Position numbers and translations under genes: made by a program. The notes under the pieces were generated by a model that worked only from the letters and a program-made list of their open reading frames with translations, had not been told where the DNA came from and ran no database searches. Positions 48,401-53,572 of a stretch of DNA of 64,000 nucleotides are shown piece by piece. This DNA comes from Owenia fusiformis (taxonomy: Eukaryota > Annelida > Polychaeta > Sabellida > Oweniidae), in assembly GCA_903813345.2 (NCBI GenBank), contig CAIIXF020000001.1, forward strand, positions 57,863,885 through 57,927,884, read 5' to 3'. Numbering within the stretch: the first letter of the stretch is position 1; each line of letters opens with the position of its first letter.

Positions 48401-51400
48401 TTGACTTAAGATTTGACATTTGACCTTCAATGACCTTCTCAAAGTCAAAAAAGGTCAAAAAGGTCTTTTTTCAACTTGCTTCAAATTGACTAAATTTTTT
48501 TTTCAAAATCATCTACATGTTCTCAGAAATTCAAATCTGACTTTAGATTTGACATTTGACCTTCAATGACCTTCTCAATGTCAAAAAAGGTCAAAAAGGT
48601 ATTTTTTCATCTTGCTTCAAATTGACTAAATTTTTTTTTCAAAATCATCTACATGTTCTCAGAAATTCAAATATGACTTTAGATTTGACATTTTACCTTC
48701 AATGACCTTCTCAAGGTCAAAAAGGTCTTTTTTCAACTTGCTTCAAATTGACTAATTTTTTTTTTCAAAATCATCTACATGTTCTCAGAAATTCAAATCT
48801 GACTCTAGATTTGACATTTCACCTTTAATGACCTTCTCAAGGTCAAAAAAGGTCAAAAAGGTCTGTTTTCAACTTGCTTCAAATTGACCTTTAGGTGGTG
48901 ACATTTTGTCATGTTAATGCCTTGTAGTGCATTTATTTGAACAATCCGCATATTTTTTTTAAAAACCAGATTTTGGAATTATATTGAAGTGGTAAAATGT
49001 ACTGAAAGGGCTTACGGTGTTCTGAGACAAGATGGATTTGTCATCCAAGGTCAAATTTTTATATTTAGTTTCTTGCATGGTCTGATGATTAATGAGATAA
49101 AGTGGTGCAAGTTTCCCCGGGCCTATTCCCTGAAAATTGATTTTTGATTTGATTTTAGTCGTTACAATATGCTTGACTGCTTTACTAAAAAGTAGAACAA
49201 GTTCATTTAGTTTGACTGCTCATTTAGCCCATAACATAATAGTTATGGTTCCAGTCCAGGTTCACTTTCAATATTTACCTCATTGTGCTTTTAAGCATAT
49301 ATTATACTTTTATGTAAGAGCCAATAAAATATATATACAACTCTTTATTATTTACTGTTTGAAAACTGTACAGAATATAAATTAACGTGTAACATACTAC
49401 ATGTAAATATTTTTTTTATATTTTGTATTGATTTGTAAAAATGCTTTTTTCATTTTTTATGTCACCACCAAAAGTGGTGACATATTGTTATGGTCTCCGT
49501 TTTTTTGCGACGGCGGTTGGCGTCCGGCGGTTGGTGGTTGGCGTCCGGCAGTTGGCGTCCGGCGGTTGGCGTCTGTAACAATTTCTTACAACTTCCTATA
49601 ACTTAACAAATACTGTTTAGACTGACTTCAATTTTTTTCTAAATCATCTACATGTTCTCAGAAGTTCAAATCTGACTTTAGATTTGACATTTGACCTTCA
49701 ATGACCTTCTCAAGGTCAAAAAGGTCTTTTTTCAACTTGCTTCACATTGACTAAATTTTTTTTCAAAATCATCTACATGTTCTCAGAAATTCAAATCTGA
49801 CTTTAGATTTGACATTTGACCTTCAAATCTGACTTTAGATTTGACATTTGACCTTCAATGACCTTCTCAAGGTCAAAAAGGTCTGTTTTCAACTTGCTTC
49901 AAATTGACTAAATTTTTTTTTCAAAATCATCTACGTGTTCTCAGAAATTCAAATCTGACTTAAGATTTGACTTAAGATTTGACATTTGACCTTCAATGAC
50001 CTTCTCAAGGTCAAAAAAGGTCAAAAAGGTCTGTTTTCAACTTGCTTCAAATTGACTAAAAAGATTTTTCAAAATCATCTACGTGTTCTCAGAAATTCAA
50101 ATATGACTTTAGATTTGACTTAAGATTTGACATTTGACCTTCAATGACCTTCTCAAAGTCAAAAAAGGTCAAAAAGGTCTTTTTTCAAGTTGCTTCAAAT
50201 TGACTAAATCTTTTTTCAAAATCATCTACATGTTCTCAGAAATTCAAATCTGACTTTAGATTTGACATTTGACCTTCAATGACCTTCTCAATGTCAAAAA
50301 AGGTCAAAAAGGTATTTTTTCATCTTGCTTCAAATTGACTAAATTTTTTTTCAAAATCATCTACATGTTCCCAGAAATTCAAATCTGACTTTAGATTTGA
50401 CATTTGACCTTTAATGACATTCTCAAGGTCAAAAAAGGTCTGTTTTCAACTTGCTTCAAATTGACCAAATTTTTTTTTCAAAATCATCTACATCTTTTCA
50501 GAAGTTCAAATTTGACTTTACAAGTTCTCAGAAGTTCAAATCTGACTTAGATTTGACCTTTGACCTTCAATGACCTTCTCAAGGTCAAAAAGGTCTTTTT
50601 TCAACTTGCTTCAAATTGACTAATTTTTTTTTTCAAAATCATCTACATGTTCTCAGAAGTTCTTCTTAAGGTCAAAAGGTATTTTCCAACTTGCTTTAAA
50701 TTGACCAAATTGTTTTAGGTGGTGACATTTTGTCATGTTAATGCCTTGTTTAAAGTTTTTTAAAGCTTTTTAGTTTCTACTAATTTTTTCACATTTGGTG
50801 TAGTTCTATCAACTTCTGTTCTCTTAGCATGTTAGCACTAACCTCTTGTTGCAGTATAAGCATGTACCCAGGGGCGCTACTCCTAATATCCCTGCTCCTA
50901 CGGGGTCAGCACCCCCCATGTCACATCCTCCCAAGGACTATAAGACCCCCAGGCCAGCCCAACGAAAAGATATTGAAACGAGGGCACCAATAACAGCATA
51001 TCGAGACACTAAAAGTGTGTATGAAGTAGCTAGGACGTCTGGACAGGTGTATGCCATACCTACTAATAACCGCCCCTTGAGTGAACCCATTGAATCAATG
51101 ATGCATGATAACTGGTCAGAGAAAGCTAGTAAACATGTCACATCTGACAATCCAGCTGTTGTGAATGATAAGACTAAACATGTATATGCAACACCTACTA
51201 ATAATCGTCCCCTGAGCCAACCTATTGAGATGCATGAGAACACTAGCAATGCCAAACCCATGAGTGCAACTGCACTGAATCAAAAGGTGGTGAAGGGCCC
51301 TAATAAGGTATAACAATGCTGCCTGTGTTTCATGTATTATAGGGGTTTTAGAATTGTTTTCTTGATATTTTCTTAATCTGCTTGTTTTTTTTAAAAATTT

Positions 51401-53572
51401 TACTCTTCATATTTGAAACATGCCATTATAGAAGTGTAAAGGGATAGACTGTATTTTATTTTTTGGTGTCATTTTCAAAACACAATACACCTAAATATTT
51501 TGGACCCAACTGTCTATTCTTCTCTGTTCCCTGTAGATTTTAATTAGAAAACTTGAATACAGATAATTTGAATATGTTTTATATCTGGACTAAATGCCCA
51601 CACATTTGGGCAGTCTGTACCTTTAAACTATTCTATGGCATGTTCAATTTTCTATTGCATTTCGGGGTTGCACATCTGTTTTTTTCTATAGCTATGCTCA
51701 CTTGTAGATTTAGTCACAATCCAATCAGGCTTTACTCTATCAGCACAATAATCTGGTGCAATATAATCAAAAAACAAAATATTTTTGCTTCATTTTACGC
51801 ATTGTTTTGTGACTTTTAGTCTATGTTTAACTCTTTTGGTTTAATTTTAACATGGTGATTTAATTTCGTGGTTATAAAATTGTTTGGTAACTCTATGGCT
51901 GTTTATGTTATTTCGTAACAATAATTGTGGGAATTTTCATAAATAACGATGAGATAAATGATCCAAAAGTTACCTTATTTTTTCTCCCTTAGTTGCAAGA
52001 GGACAGATCTGATAGATCATCCCCGGAAGTTTCCGTCACTCACACAAACACAGAGGTCAAGGTCACTCCAAACAACAATGTGCATAAGAATAGTGACAAG
52101 GACAACAATGCTTACTCCCTAGCAACAGACATCCAAGAAGATGTTTATAAGGTGCCCGAATCTAATCAGCCAGTTAAAGCTGAGGCCAGTCTTCCAGCTG
52201 GGGTTTTATTTCAGGTAAGTGGTTAAAAGTAAGATATATGATGTCTTAAAGAGATCGAGTCATCCAGATTTCTATTCTGGACACTCAGTAATGTCTCAAT
52301 AGAATACAATGTTTTTTTGGGGATTTATCTATATTGTAACCCCTTAGAAGTAATAAATATGGCTTCTCTGAGCCAAAATAATCTGAAGGAAAAAGCCAAT
52401 AAGACTGGAACAAATTTGAGCGGGCTTTTTTTAAAATTTTAATTCTAATTTCTATTGATGTAAGTGGAAATTCATGGCTAGGAACAATCATCGAATGGAT
52501 ACTGTTAACGAATTAATTCAAGCCTCAAAATTGATAAGTTGATAAACAAACTTGGTTTACATCAAATAACACGAAAAAATCAAGGGGTTACTCTAATTGT
52601 GTTTTTAGGAGGCCCGATCTCTTTAAGGATGTATGGGTATTCATGAGTCCAACATTTACCATCCTTCAAACACTCCCAACCTCTGGATATTTCCATTGCT
52701 TGAGATTTATAACAAATGCTAGTATTATTACTTATTGAACCTTACTCTTGCACGGATGATTTTAGTATTAGCTGTGTCCACCTCATATACTACAAGGATT
52801 TTCATTTTTTCTCGAAAGATAAATATGTACCATATACTTATTTGTCAACAGGGTTGTACAGAATTGATTAAAAAATATTTTCCCAACTATCAAAATTTAT
52901 AAATCTTGTACCTTTATTTTTGTGTTTGAAGTCTGAAAAATTCCACTCATCCCAGAGTTCGAAGTTTTAATGTTTATGCCAACCTGTATGAATAATCTTC
53001 AATTTGATTTTTACAGGTGAGAGCCACCCATGCATACCAAGGTGAAGACTCAGATGAACTGTCATTTGAGGCAGGTGACCTGGTCAATGTTATCCCATTT
53101 GAGGATCCTGAAGATCAGGTAAGTCTTGAAATATCATGAATCAATTAAATTTTTTGTCTTTATAACTTTTTTACAGTTTACAATATGTATTTCCATCTAC
53201 TAGACATTCATAGTGTATTTACATGCATAATTCTAGGCTTTTCATGGTAGAAAGTTGAGGTGATGTTTGAATTTTCCTACATTAAACGTTCAGTTTGACT
53301 TTTGTAATATCTTAAATTTGGTTGTGTACATGTTGTATATAAATTGAATATTAAGGAAAATATCTACTTACTATGTAACCATCCTTTTTTAGTGTTTTAG
53401 ACGCTTTCTGAATTACTAATTCATTGATAGTACTAATATTGATAGTAATTGTAAGCAGTAATAGTAGATATAAGCGATTGTATATTTTTTGTTTCAGGAT
53501 GATGGTTGGCTAATGGGAAATCTAAATGGTAAAAAAGGAGTATTTCCTGAGAACTTTACGAAAAGAATATAG
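21400..53572 (+). CDS. Amph: Amphiphysin/BIN1 family protein (N-BAR + SH3), complete, 15 coding exons
   Basis: Amphiphysins bind and curve membranes through an N-BAR dimer and recruit dynamin or actin regulators by the SH3 domain; in invertebrates they act at T-tubules and polarised cortex. I assembled 15 exons with GT-AG junctions and consistent phase: 2031 nt, 676 residues. Residues 1-35 form the amphipathic N-helix. The BAR domain reaches about 245, with the conserved [14 protein letters not shown] and ELP.LYDNRISFY blocks. Residues 253-618 are disordered, Ser/Thr/Pro rich. The SH3 domain is 619-676 (ALYDY-equivalent [20 protein letters not shown]). No clear clathrin box or DPF/DPW motif is visible in the middle region, as in fly amphiphysin. 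Introns carry several mobile elements and minisatellites. The window ends cleanly past the stop, so the gene is complete apart from UTR limits. Confidence 0.95.
23606..23665. repeat. 60 bp interspersed hairpin repeat, copy 2
   Basis: Begins ATCTTCGCACGCTCGGTCTT and ends GCCGAGTGAACGAAGAT. The ends pair as an imperfect stem. Related to 17026-17083. Confidence 0.65.
24634..25684 (-). mobile_element. Degenerate mariner/Tc1-type transposon, about 1.05 kb
   Basis: Terminal inverted repeats of about 40 bp, nearly perfect: TACAGGGTGATCAATAAATA at the left is the inverse of TATTTATTGATCACCCTGTA at the right. The TA dinucleotides at both ends fit the TA target duplication of Tc1/mariner elements. Inside, on the minus strand, is a transposase remnant (25065-25319). 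At about 1.05 kb with broken frames it is shorter than an intact element and cannot encode a full enzyme. Confidence 0.85.
25065..25319 (-). pseudogene. Mariner-type transposase remnant
   Basis: An 84-codon open piece contains [11 protein letters not shown] and, about 30 residues later, [12 protein letters not shown]. In mariner transposases these positions read HWDNA.PH and YSPDLAPCD, the second and third catalytic acidic sites. Here the second catalytic Asp is Gly (HWGN), so the enzyme would be inactive even if the frame were full length. Transposase N-terminal helix-turn-helix regions are not recognisable. Confidence 0.75.
26725..27003. repeat. Dispersed CRE-bearing repeat, copy 1
   Basis: Homologous to 30751-31098. 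Shared blocks in order: AGAGCTTCGTCT; CTGACGTCAT (perfect CRE at 26824-26831); a GTCATGGG/GTCGTGGG block; TAGTTTAACTAGACTCTGC-like end; CAGGGTA. Divergence is substantial. Class unknown, probably an old MITE or SINE-like unit. Confidence 0.6.
27133..27213 (+). CDS. Amph: Amphiphysin exon 2 (aa 25-51)
   Basis: 27 codons, acceptor TTTAAG, donor CAG|GTATGT, phase 0. [20 protein letters not shown] then TNFNRQQ is the first BAR helix; BIN1 has the near-identical VLQKLGKADET. Confidence 0.95.
27396..27450 (+). CDS. Amph: Amphiphysin exon 3 (aa 52-69, plus 1 nt)
   Basis: [21 protein letters not shown] helix 1 continuation (BIN1: GTRLQKDLRTYLASVK). Acceptor TTTCAG, donor AAAG|GTATGT, leaves phase 1. 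Confidence 0.93.
30751..31098. repeat. Dispersed CRE-bearing repeat, copy 2
   Basis: Counterpart of 26725-27003, with GAGAGCTTCGTCTTC at the left, a perfect CRE TGACGTCA at 30868-30875, and TAACTAGACTCTGC plus CAGGGTA at the right. The middle carries two GATTGG/CCAAT-type words absent or decayed in copy 1, so this copy keeps a fuller promoter-like core. Confidence 0.6.
31674..31898. mobile_element. TACAGGGTGA MITE, 225 bp
   Basis: Ends TACAGGGTGATACAAAAATA and the inverse GTTTCACCCTGTA, with the inverted similarity continuing inward through CAACCCTC/GTGTTGGATTTTT. TA at both ends fits a Tc1/mariner-type target. No coding capacity. Same terminal word as the mariner relic at 24634, so possibly mobilised by a related transposase. 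Confidence 0.75.
32181..33037 (-). mobile_element. Internally deleted hAT transposon, 857 bp
   Basis: The left end CAGAGGCGTAGCTAG is matched by the inverse of the right end CAGTGGCGTAGCTACG, the classic hAT CAGNGGCGTAGCTA terminus. Further inward both arms share GTACGCC words. CAAAG abuts each end, a partial match to the 8 bp target duplication expected of hAT. The interior keeps only the transposase C-terminus on the minus strand (32667-32885). Confidence 0.85.
32667..32885 (-). pseudogene. hAT transposase C-terminal (dimerisation) remnant
   Basis: 72 codons containing [20 protein letters not shown] followed by [20 protein letters not shown]: the hAT C-terminal dimerisation signature (P.S...ERSFS.LK..K...R..M...RL..L), also seen in ZMYM1-like host proteins. 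BED finger and catalytic RNase H-like parts are absent, so this is a non-functional tail within the deleted element. Confidence 0.85.
34830..35217. repeat. 25/26 bp minisatellite, about 15 units
   Basis: Consensus GTTGACCTCCCCATGGGTTTTGATT (25-26 bp), with variants CCTTTCCAGGGG and CCATAG near the ends. The minus strand reads open in several frames ([15 protein letters not shown]-type repeats) because the unit lacks stops; these are artefacts. Unit length alternates 25/26 through one C, so no single frame is kept, which argues against coding. Confidence 0.9.
35240..35533 (+). promoter_or_regulatory. Promoter-like unit with a 43-codon mini-ORF (35402-35533)
   Basis: Contains GATTGGTC (inverted CCAAT), two TGGGA/ATGGGAAAT words, a perfect CRE (35375-35382) and then ATG GGA GAC at 35402. 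The frame gives [20 protein letters not shown] then [10 protein letters not shown]..., stop at 35531-35533. The FVNV...I..LLDD..S.NT opening resembles the N-terminus of Crypton/KCTD1-like tyrosine-recombinase proteins. It is probably the 5' end of a dead element; no recombinase domain follows. Low confidence. Confidence 0.3.
35657..35828. repeat. Large imperfect palindrome, about 170 bp
   Basis: The left arm (CAATTGTAGACCTCT ... CTGTAAACC, GAAACTACTGTTGACC) is inverted in the right arm (TGTCAACAGTAGTTTC, GGTTTACAG, AGAGGTCAACAATTG). The centre is a few bases around 35743. Arms are about 80 bp with moderate divergence, able to form a long hairpin. It lies about 125 bp after the mini-ORF stop, so both may be pieces of one foldback element. 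Confidence 0.7.
36454..36548 (+). CDS. Amph: Amphiphysin exon 4 (aa 70-101)
   Basis: Completes codon 70 then [31 protein letters not shown]. The YEP.W word matches BIN1 VYEPDW. Acceptor TTTCAG, donor GAA|GTAAGT. Confidence 0.95.
36605..37560. repeat. 32 bp minisatellite in intron 4, about 30 units
   Basis: Unit of about 32 bp built on AACTCTTACCAGTCTGGACC followed by ATTTCCTGGATT; alternates include GGATCATTTCCCAGTTT and CATATCCTGGATG. Higher-order alternation of GGACCATATCCTGGATGA and GGATCATTTCCTGTATTA dimers is visible around 36900-37100, a sign of recent multi-unit expansion. It occupies two thirds of intron 4 (36549-37974). Confidence 0.95.
37975..38070 (+). CDS. Amph: Amphiphysin exon 5 (aa 102-133)
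   Basis: 32 codons, [20 protein letters not shown] then [12 protein letters not shown] (BIN1: [20 protein letters not shown]). Acceptor CTCTTAG, donor AAA|GTAAGT, phase 0. Confidence 0.95.
38071..39396 (+). other. Amphiphysin intron 5
   Basis: Intron of 1.3 kb containing a 154 bp mariner MITE (39002-39155). Otherwise AT-rich, nothing else recognised. Confidence 0.7.
39002..39155. mobile_element. Mariner-type MITE, 154 bp
   Basis: Left end TACAGTGAAACCTGGATACT, right end ACACGTTTTACTGTA; inner GAACACCTCTAATCCGAACA pairs loosely with GGGTTCAGATTAGAC. TA at both outer ends. Diverged relatives or fragments occur near 5518, 8640, 19735, 26122, 40259 and 53798. Confidence 0.75.
39397..39504 (+). 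CDS. Amph: Amphiphysin exon 6 (aa 134-169)
   Basis: 36 codons with [20 protein letters not shown], the most conserved BAR-domain block of the amphiphysin family (identical [14 protein letters not shown] in BIN1), then [16 protein letters not shown]. Acceptor TTTCAG, donor AAG|GTAAGT. Confidence 0.97.
40138..40223 (+). CDS. Amph: Amphiphysin exon 7 (aa 170-197, plus 2 nt)
   Basis: [31 protein letters not shown] helix 3 (BIN1: [27 protein letters not shown]). Acceptor TTGTAG, donor CAA|GTAAGA, leaves phase 2. Confidence 0.95.
40604..40679 (+). CDS. Amph: Amphiphysin exon 8 (aa 198-223)
   Basis: [26 protein letters not shown] (BIN1: [26 protein letters not shown]). Acceptor TTTCAG, donor AAG|GTATGC, restores phase 0. 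Confidence 0.95.
40884..40972 (+). CDS. Amph: Amphiphysin exon 9 (aa 224-252, plus 2 nt)
   Basis: [29 protein letters not shown]: end of the last BAR helix and start of the linker. Acceptor TTGCAG, donor TAG|GTAAGT. Confidence 0.9.
41120..41358 (+). CDS. Amph: Amphiphysin exon 10 (aa 253-332, plus 1 nt), acidic Ser/Pro linker
   Basis: Acceptor CTGTAG|T; frame gives [40 protein letters not shown], then [10 protein letters not shown] and an acidic [17 protein letters not shown] stretch. Donor chosen as CGGT|GTAAGT, which leaves one base and joins exon 11 as a Ser codon; the alternative CG|GTGTAAG breaks the phase. No clathrin or AP-2 motif is seen; SPTPAPRP is a possible SH3 ligand. A longer open frame in another reading phase (41128-41367) is a shadow. 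Confidence 0.88.
41359..45900 (+). other. Amphiphysin intron 10
   Basis: 4.5 kb with one Helentron/HINE-like insertion (41823-43592). 43600-45900 shows no further feature I can support. Confidence 0.7.
41823..43592 (+). mobile_element. HINE/pearl-like non-autonomous Helentron with internal minisatellite, copy 1
   Basis: Starts at TTATGTCACCACC, whose stem TGTCACCAC..GTGGTGACA forms a 9 bp hairpin, followed by TATTGTTATGGTCTCCG and a G/T-rich GGTTGGTGGTTGG tract. The body is about 11-12 diverged units of about 140 bp (CTACATGTTCTCAGAAATTC ... TGACCTTCTCAAGGTC ... TCAACTTGCTTCAAATTGAC). It ends with GGTGGTGACATTTTGTCATG, a second hairpin, then TTAATGCCTTG. Copies 2 and 3 share both ends. There is no rolling-circle Rep/helicase. 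The family assignment rests on structure. Confidence 0.7.
45901..46082 (+). CDS. Amph: Amphiphysin exon 11 (aa 333-393), acidic Ser-rich linker
   Basis: Acceptor [47 protein letters not shown] then [20 protein letters not shown]; donor CAG|GTTTGT. Highly acidic and disordered; contains SP phosphorylation-type sites and Y385-E-P-V. An upstream-extended frame (45834) reads through the intron and is not used. Confidence 0.88.
46124..49420. repeat. Tandem duplication of about 1.03 kb, second unit interrupted by a mobile element
   Basis: Unit A is about 46124-47150; unit B is about 47151-49420 once the 1.18 kb insertion at 47744-48923 is removed. Shared landmarks in order: GAGCCTATGCGAAAT, CATGCAACATT, TAGATCGATGATAATTATGC, GGCTTTT/AGTGCATTTATT, GACTGCTTTACTAAAAAGTA, GAGCCAATAAAAT, GAAAACTGTACAGAATATAA. 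By eye the units are about 90% identical with small indels. Confidence 0.85.
47744..48923 (+). mobile_element. HINE/pearl-like element, copy 2 (with empty site in the adjacent duplicate)
   Basis: Same termini as copy 1 (TTATGTCACCACC...; ...GTCATGTTAATGCCTTG) with about 8 internal units of about 140 bp. In duplicate unit A the site reads ATGGCTTTTAGTGCATTT, while here it is split as GGCTTTT-element-TAGTGCATTT or the equivalent, with no target duplication. That fits insertion between two T residues, as known for Helentrons. Confidence 0.75.
49459..50749 (+). mobile_element. HINE/pearl-like element, copy 3
   Basis: Begins TTATGTCACCACC, carries a longer GGCGTCCGGCGG / GGTTGG tract (49507-49571), about 8-9 internal units, some truncated, and ends GTCATGTTAATGCCTTG at 50749, 105 bp before exon 12. 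Same orientation as copies 1 and 2 and as the host gene. Confidence 0.75.
50855..51307 (+). CDS. Amph: Amphiphysin exon 12 (aa 394-544), Y-x-x-P and duplicated-motif region
   Basis: 151 codons, acceptor GTTGCAG, donor AAG|GTATAA (non-optimal +4/+5), phase 0 both sides. The product is disordered and Pro/Thr/Asn rich: [18 protein letters not shown], then two copies of [16 protein letters not shown] at residues 458-473 and 503-518, 45 residues apart. Tyrosines lie in YKTP (422), YEVA (449), YAIP (459) and YATP (504). PRPAQRK is a candidate SH3 ligand. The frame is supported by flanking exons in phase and by amino-acid-level conservation of the repeat with synonymous changes. No homologous vertebrate block is known to me. 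Confidence 0.88.
51308..51992 (+). other. Amphiphysin intron 12
   Basis: 685 bp AT-rich intron; nothing recognised. An 88-codon open frame at 51553 lacks splice support. Confidence 0.7.
51993..52214 (+). CDS. Amph: Amphiphysin exon 13 (aa 545-618)
   Basis: Acceptor CCTTAG, donor CAG|GTAAGT, 74 codons. [20 protein letters not shown] ... [20 protein letters not shown] ... [12 protein letters not shown]. Disordered, with a further VYKVP motif (Y596). LPAGVLFQ leads directly into the SH3 domain, as LPPGFLYK-type linkers do in BIN1. Confidence 0.9.
52215..53016 (+). other. Amphiphysin intron 13
   Basis: 802 bp, AT-rich, no features recognised. Confidence 0.7.
53017..53118 (+). CDS. Amph: Amphiphysin exon 14 (aa 619-652), SH3 first half
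   Basis: [39 protein letters not shown] stands for the ALYDY motif, followed by the acidic RT loop [14 protein letters not shown]1 has [38 protein letters not shown], a close match. Acceptor TTACAG, donor CAG|GTAAGT. Confidence 0.96.
53498..53572 (+). CDS. Amph: Amphiphysin exon 15 (aa 653-676), SH3 second half and stop
   Basis: [24 protein letters not shown] then TAG at 53570-53572. Contains the SH3 WxxG and FPENF ligand-pocket residues (BIN1: DEGWLMGVKESDW...[11 protein letters not shown]). Acceptor TTTCAG. Confidence 0.97.
   Translation, partial: DDGWLMGNLNGKKGVFPENFTKRI

Larger units (their letters stand above)
46083..50854 (+). other. Amphiphysin intron 11
   Basis: 4.8 kb made almost entirely of a 1 kb tandem duplication and two HINE-like insertions, each described separately. 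Confidence 0.8.

Noticed and set aside
41823-50749. CRISPR-like or satellite DNA interpretation of the 140 bp repeats
   Set aside because: Units are diverged, lack spacers and are bounded by common ends with an empty site, so they belong to mobile elements.
50938-51261. 107-codon minus-strand frame over amphiphysin exon 12
   Set aside because: Antisense shadow of a real exon; the plus-strand frame joins in phase on both sides.
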